The notes beneath the pieces are model-generated. The model saw nothing but the letters and a program-made list of their open reading frames with translations. It had not been told where the DNA came from and made no database searches. The position numbers were made by a program, and so were the translations under genes. A stretch of 8,543 nucleotides of DNA from an uncultured Pseudorhodobacter sp. (lineage in GTDB: Bacteria > Pseudomonadota > Alphaproteobacteria > Rhodobacterales > Rhodobacteraceae), in assembly GCA_937910975.1 (NCBI GenBank), contig CALEMZ010000020.1:1-8543 (forward strand), read 5' to 3'. Shown piece after piece: positions 5,792 to 8,543 of the stretch (positions are counted from its first letter, which is position 1; every line of letters starts with the position of its first letter).

Positions 5792-6712
5792 TCAGAGTTT
5801 CAGCGCGGGGATGATCTGTTTCTTGCGGCTCATGACACCGGGCAGCACCACCGTGTTGCCCGTGACCTTCACGCCAAAGGAGGCTTCGGCCATTTGTTTG
5901 ACCAGATCATTGGGCACCAGAAGCGTGGCCTCCTCATTTAGGATATCCACGACAAAAAGCAGCACTTGATCGGCACCATCCTCCGCAGCCACATCCACCA
6001 TCGCGGCCATCAGGCTGTCTTTGCGGTCCAGCACCACTTTAGGCGCTGTGGTTTCCAGAACCGAGATGCGCAGATCTTTGCCGGCGACGTTATATTCCTT
6101 GCTGTCCATGCGCAGCAACTCGGCATCCGTAAAGGCGGAGACATCGGATTTTGCTGCAAAAAGCGCTGCCGCGAGTTCGGGGATGGAGATGCCCAGCTCG
6201 ACGGCCAGTTTTTCGGCCACGGCACGGTCATGCGCGGTGGTGGTGGGGCTGCGGAACTGCAGGGTGTCGGACAAAATGCACGATAGCATAGCGCCTTTGA
6301 TATTGCGCGGCGCACGCGCAAGCGCATCGCCCATCAGGTCATGCAAGATGGTGGCCGTGCAGGCCAGCGGGCGGATGGTGATATCAATCGGCGATTTGGT
6401 CTTGATGCCACCAACAAGCAGGTGGTGGTCGATGATTCCCACCACATTCGCCTCATTGATTGAGGGCGGCAATTCGGCCGGGTTGTTGGTGTCGACGATC
6501 ACGCAGGTATCGGCGGCGGTGACATCCGCGATGATTTCGGGCTTGGTCAGATCCCAATATTTCAACATGAAGGCGGCTTCGGTATTTGGCTCACCCAGCA
6601 GAACGGCGCGGGCCGGAGTGCCTTTGATCTCCGACAGATACCAAGCCCAGATGAGCGGCGAACCGGTGCTGTCGGTGTCTGGGGATATGTGGCCGAAAAC
6701 GAGAGTGGTCAT
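5792..6712 (-). CDS. ppaC: Manganese-dependent (family II) inorganic pyrophosphatase
   Basis: This 306-residue cytoplasmic DHH-family phosphoesterase hydrolyses pyrophosphate to two phosphates, pulling biosynthetic reactions forward. The expected metal ligands are all present at the spacing of the Bacillus subtilis enzyme: His8, Asp12 and Asp14 (GHISPDTDS), Asp74 (VDTNN), the DHH at 95-97 (IIDHH) and Asp149 (ILSDT). The C-terminal DHHA2 domain ends with the diagnostic SRKKQ (295-299), which binds substrate phosphate. The length is standard. The start is the ATG at 6712-6710 (MTTLVFGHIS), with AAGG about nine bases upstream. It has its own promoter and does not overlap its neighbours. One variation is DTNN instead of the DHNE seen in Firmicute enzymes; the metal aspartate is kept. 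Many alphaproteobacteria use family I or membrane pyrophosphatases, so the family II type is a useful lineage marker. Confidence 0.95.
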   Translation of the reverse strand: MTTLVFGHISPDTDSTGSPLIWAWYLSEIKGTPARAVLLGEPNTEAAFMLKYWDLTKPEIIADVTAADTCVIVDTNNPAELPPSINEANVVGIIDHHLLVGGIKTKSPIDITIRPLACTATILHDLMGDALARAPRNIKGAMLSCILSDTLQFRSPTTTAHDRAVAEKLAVELGISIPELAAALFAAKSDVSAFTDAELLRMDSKEYNVAGKDLRISVLETTAPKVVLDRKDSLMAAMVDVAAEDGADQVLLFVVDILNEEATLLVPNDLVKQMAEASFGVKVTGNTVVLPGVMSRKKQIIPALKL

Positions 6713-6715
6713 TGA

Positions 6716-6729
6716 GCAAACCTTGGCAT
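6716..6729 (-). repeat. 14-bp repeat, copy B, in the ppaC leader
   Basis: ATGCCAAGGTTTGC on the minus strand ends three bases before the ppaC ATG and contains the AAGG that probably serves as ribosome binding site. It is identical to copy A upstream of prs at 374-387, in the same orientation relative to the downstream gene. Confidence 0.4.
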
Positions 6730-6744
6730 TGAGTGATTTGCCGC

Positions 6745-6773
6745 CTTATAGGCGCGGATATGGGGAATGTCAC
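6745..6773 (-). promoter_or_regulatory. ppaC: ppaC promoter
   Basis: On the minus strand, GTGACA (6773-6768) is followed after 17 bases by TATAAG (6750-6745). Each hexamer differs from the sigma-70 consensus at one position and the spacing is ideal. Transcription would start near 6738, giving a leader of about 25 bases. This is one of the two best promoter matches in the window. Confidence 0.68.
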
Positions 6774-6790
6774 GCTTTGAGCGCAGGGAT

Positions 6791-6812
6791 TTGCTGCGTT
6801 GCGGCGCAGCAA
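6791..6812. other. Perfect 8-bp inverted repeat upstream of the ppaC promoter
   Basis: TTGCTGCG (6791-6798) and CGCAGCAA (6805-6812) are exact reverse complements around a six-base centre. It lies 18 bases upstream of the ppaC -35 and 67 bases beyond the stop of the TraB/GumN gene. No T-run follows on either strand. It could be an operator site for ppaC or part of the 3' end of the upstream message. Confidence 0.45.
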
Positions 6813-6819
6813 TCGTAAC

Positions 6820-6862
6820 CCGCCCCTGTGCGGTAAGGGTAAGGGCGATGCCAAAGGGGCGG
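6820..6862 (-). terminator. Long-loop inverted repeat after the TraB/GumN gene
   Basis: CCGCCCCT (6820-6827) and AGGGGCGG (6855-6862) form a perfect 8-bp GC-rich stem around a 27-base loop, beginning 17 bases after the TraB/GumN stop. No U-run follows, so termination is only a possibility. The loop contains a short tandem GGTAAG repeat. Confidence 0.3.
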
Positions 6863-6878
6863 CGGGGCAGAACTGGCT

Positions 6879-7865
6879 TCAATCCAGGCGCTGAACGGTA
6901 AAGCCTTGGACTTGCAATAGGGCCAGCACGCCTGCTTGCCCCGAAAGATGCAGCGCGCCAAAACCGGCGAAAGCGGGGCCATCGACCAGCGCTGCTTCGA
7001 TTCTGGTGATCCAATCGCGGTTGCGCGATGCCATCAGTGCCTCTTCGGCCTTATCGAAATCGGCATCGATCTGGGCGGCGCTGGCTCCGGGCATATCCTT
7101 GGCCAACAGGCGCGAAAACTCCCAGATCAGGCGACGTTCTCCGGCGAAATAGGCGTCGGCGGTGGTGGAGAGGAAATCGTCCGCATGTTCTTCGATCAAC
7201 AAAGCGTTGCGGATCATGGTGAGTTGTTCATCCATCGTCAGCCCATCAAAAAGGCGTAGGGCTGTGTCAAACGGTTCGAGTGCCTTGATGGCAAGGCCGC
7301 GCGCTGAGGCGGCCGCAATCAGGCGTTTATCCAGCCCGCCACCGCTGGCCGCTATTTGTAGCGCGCAAGGCGGGATAGCGAGCATCATGGATATAAACCA
7401 GGGCCGCAGCTTTTCGGCGAGAGAGGACGGGATTGCGCGTTGCAAAAGGGCGGCGGTCAGCGCCTCCCATTCGGCGGGGGACAGTGCGGATTTTAGTCCG
7501 GAGCCAGCCATGTCGACCATCGCGGCGGGATCGATGTTCAGCTTATTTAGCAGGGCTTTTTCTTCTTCCGGCCCGGCCTCCACCAGCAGGGTTTTGGATT
7601 TTTCGAGCAAGGGAAGCAGCGTGGCCATATAAGCATCATGGCGCGGATCATTGAGGTGGTAGGTGCCGGAGAGATAGAGCGTTTCGTCGCCGCGCGTAGC
7701 CTGCCAGAGGTTTCCGGTGGCGAAGGGCGCGGCATGGGCGGCAGCGAGAAGTGCGCTACGCTCGGGTTGTGGCAGCGCGTCGATGAGGTTTTCGCCCGCG
7801 CATTGGGCTGAAGCAGAGGTCATAAGCAGACTCAGTACAGTAAAGCAAATCGCAAGAAACCGCAT
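6879..7865 (-). CDS. Exported TraB/GumN family protein
   Basis: This 328-residue protein belongs to the TraB/GumN family (Pfam PF01963-like), whose members are proposed metal-dependent hydrolases or proteases; the function in bacteria is mostly unknown. The start ATG at 7865-7863 gives MRFLAICFTVLSLLMTSASA, a clear Sec signal peptide with likely cleavage after ASA (about residue 20). There is no convincing lipobox, so it is probably periplasmic. The family's conserved elements are LYLSGTYHLNDPR (63-75), with the GTxH motif, LLVEAGPEEE shortly after, and the C-terminal GALHLSGQAGVLALL (303-317), with the GxxHLxG motif. A GGGGAT lies just upstream. It is transcribed away from groES. A GTG just before the ATG and an ATG further upstream (7925) exist, but the signal peptide supports 7865. 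Confidence 0.86.
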   Translation of the reverse strand: MRFLAICFTVLSLLMTSASAQCAGENLIDALPQPERSALLAAAHAAPFATGNLWQATRGDETLYLSGTYHLNDPRHDAYMATLLPLLEKSKTLLVEAGPEEEKALLNKLNIDPAAMVDMAGSGLKSALSPAEWEALTAALLQRAIPSSLAEKLRPWFISMMLAIPPCALQIAASGGGLDKRLIAAASARGLAIKALEPFDTALRLFDGLTMDEQLTMIRNALLIEEHADDFLSTTADAYFAGERRLIWEFSRLLAKDMPGASAAQIDADFDKAEEALMASRNRDWITRIEAALVDGPAFAGFGALHLSGQAGVLALLQVQGFTVQRLD

Positions 7866-7972
7866 CACTATCCCCGCCTGGTGGTTTGATGCCAGAAGGG
7901 TTGCACAGAGGGTGGCATAAACCAAGCCAGATGTTCCAGACGCGGTGGTATTGCCCTGTGCTTTCGCGGCGG

Positions 7973-8000
7973 ATTATAAGGCGGCCTCGCAGCAGAGGAA
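7973..8000 (-). promoter_or_regulatory. Possible promoter for the TraB/GumN gene
   Basis: A perfect TATAAT lies on the minus strand at 7978-7973, about 108 bases upstream of the gene's ATG. The best -35 at usable distance is TTCCTC (8000-7995, spacer 16), which is weak. The rest of the 282-base gap between this gene and groES holds the groES promoter and operator described below and nothing else that I can recognise. Confidence 0.28.
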
Positions 8001-8048
8001 GGCCACTGTACCTAATCCGTTATGCAGAGCTTTTTAAGCCTCGCTTGC

Positions 8049-8077
8049 TTGACAGTTCGATGCCGCATGCCTATCTG
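8049..8077 (+). promoter_or_regulatory. groESL promoter, sigma-70 and RpoH-like
   Basis: TTGACA (8049-8054) is followed after 17 bases by TATCTG (8072-8077). The wider context, CTTGAC at the -35 and CCTATCT at the -10, also resembles alphaproteobacterial RpoH (sigma-32) promoters. Transcription would begin near 8084, directly before the CIRCE operator. Double use by housekeeping and heat-shock sigma factors is an inference from the motif. Confidence 0.72.
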
Positions 8078-8084
8078 TGCGGCG

Positions 8085-8111
8085 TTGGCACTCACTAGTG
8101 TTGAGTGCTAA
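8085..8111. promoter_or_regulatory. CIRCE operator (HrcA binding site)
   Basis: TTGGCACTC (8085-8093), a nine-base spacer and GAGTGCTAA (8103-8111) match the CIRCE consensus TTAGCACTC-N9-GAGTGCTAA with a single change in the left arm. HrcA bound here would repress groESL until heat shock or protein misfolding inactivates it. The position just downstream of the predicted transcription start is typical, and the repeat would also appear in the leader RNA. Confidence 0.95.
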
Positions 8112-8147
8112 TCGATATTAACCTGGAACCTAAGGGAGTGTTCTCAG

Positions 8148-8435
8148 ATGGCATTCACACCGCTACATGACCGTGTACTGGTTCGCCGCATTGAAGGCGA
8201 AGATAAGACCAAGGGTGGCCTGATCATCCCCGACACCGCAAAAGAAAAGCCTGCTGAGGGCGAAATTATCGCGCTGGGCGAAGGCGCGCGCAAGGATAGC
8301 GGCGAACTGATCGCACCTTCCGTCAAAGTGGGTGACCGCGTGCTGTTCGGCAAATGGTCGGGCACCGAGGTGACGCTTGAAGGCAAAGAACTGCTGATCA
8401 TGAAAGAGGGCGATATCATGGGGATCATCGGCTGA
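8148..8435 (+). CDS. groES: Co-chaperonin GroES (Hsp10)
   Basis: This 95-residue protein forms the heptameric lid of the GroEL folding chamber in the cytoplasm. It begins MAFTPLHDRVLVRRIEGEDK. The mobile loop that contacts GroEL is TKGGLIIPDTAKEKP (21-35). The conserved GEIIALGEGAR (38-48), VKVGDRVLFGKWSGTEV (59-75) and the C-terminal LLIMKEGDIMGIIG follow. The length matches bacterial GroES exactly. The ATG at 8148 has AAGGGAG about ten bases upstream. It is the first gene of the groESL operon, under the CIRCE operator and the promoter at 8049, with groEL 94 bases downstream. Confidence 0.98.
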   Translation: MAFTPLHDRVLVRRIEGEDKTKGGLIIPDTAKEKPAEGEIIALGEGARKDSGELIAPSVKVGDRVLFGKWSGTEVTLEGKELLIMKEGDIMGIIG

Positions 8436-8443
8436 CCCCGATG

Positions 8444-8478
8444 CCATGGGATATGCGTAGCGAATGCGCAGCCTATGG
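8444..8478 (+). other. groES-groEL intercistronic stem-loop
   Basis: Two stacked helices can form in the mRNA. The inner one, TGCGTA (8454-8459) with TGCGCA (8465-8470), has 6 bp including one G-U pair and a GCGAA loop. The outer one, CCATGGG (8444-8450) with CCTATGG (8472-8478), has 7 bp including one G-U pair. Only a small internal loop separates them. No U-run follows, so it is not a typical terminator and groEL should still be transcribed. Intercistronic structures that are cleaved after heat shock are known from the Agrobacterium groESL message; the parallel is inference. Confidence 0.6.
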
Positions 8479-8529
8479 ACCTGATTTCGCTTAAACAACT
8501 GAAATTCAAGACAAACTGGAGCAAGCAAA

Positions 8530-8543
8530 ATGGCTGCTAAGGA
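8530..8543 (+). CDS. groEL: Chaperonin GroEL, first codons only
   Basis: The ATG at 8530 begins M-A-A-K and is cut by the window edge after 14 bases. GGAG (8518-8521) lies at a suitable distance as ribosome binding site. The identity rests on position directly after groES and on the MAAK start usual for alphaproteobacterial GroEL, not on sequence length. Confidence 0.88.

Noticed and set aside
6021..6818. A 265-codon plus-strand open frame opposite ppaC
   Set aside because: The ppaC reading has every expected metal ligand; the opposite frame is serine-rich and featureless, and crosses the ppaC promoter.
7886..8098. A 70-codon plus-strand open frame in the TraB/GumN to groES gap
   Set aside because: It has no ribosome binding site or recognisable motif and runs through the groES promoter into the CIRCE element, so it is almost certainly not a gene.
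1..8543. A novel defence, mobile or biosynthetic system
   Set aside because: Every gene belongs to a recognisable housekeeping or widespread family. No transposase, integrase, direct-repeat array, toxin-antitoxin pair or compositional island was seen.

Overview
The window is GC-rich chromosomal DNA whose protein sequences look like the Rhodobacteraceae (Roseobacter-type alphaproteobacteria). The PRPP synthetase N-terminus, the DLWG-type HAD protein, the family II pyrophosphatase and the GroES are the main reasons for that placement. It is mostly ordinary housekeeping sequence. I saw no transposase, CRISPR array, tRNA, rRNA, phage gene or clear sign of horizontal transfer.

Layout, left to right. 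(a) 1-312, minus: the N-terminal part of ribose-phosphate pyrophosphokinase (prs), cut by the window edge. (b) 404-1821, plus: a divergent two-gene unit. The first gene is a 2-hydroxychromene-2-carboxylate isomerase-like gene of the DsbA fold, interrupted by an in-frame TAG. The second is an alpha/beta hydrolase whose ATG overlaps the first gene's TGA by one base. (c) 4695 down to 1802, minus: a compact unit of maoC-like hydratase, ribF, a UPF0260 (YcgN-type) cysteine-rich protein and ltaE. The last three are joined by one-base TGATG overlaps. ltaE ends inside the 3' end of the convergent hydrolase gene. (d) 5709-4816, minus: a HAD subfamily IIA protein. (e) 6712-5792, minus: ppaC, a manganese-dependent family II inorganic pyrophosphatase with a good promoter. 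(f) 7865-6879, minus: an exported TraB/GumN-family protein. (g) 8049 to the end, plus: the groESL operon, with a sigma-70/RpoH-like promoter, a CIRCE operator, groES, an intercistronic hairpin and the first codons of groEL.

The genes do not form one pathway. Linked themes are pyrophosphate and PRPP metabolism (prs, ppaC), flavin cofactor synthesis (ribF) co-expressed with a UPF0260 protein and a PLP enzyme, and acyl-CoA hydration (maoC-like). The maoC promoter carries a palindrome matching the recognition pattern I recall for PhaR, the polyhydroxyalkanoate regulator of Paracoccus and Rhodobacter.

The most useful second looks are the in-frame amber codon at 593-595, the PhaR-like palindrome at 4741-4751, the groES-groEL intercistronic hairpin at 8444-8478, and a 14-bp repeat in the upstream regions of prs and ppaC. 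I found no convincing undescribed multi-gene system. All functional calls rest on reading motifs by eye, without database searches.
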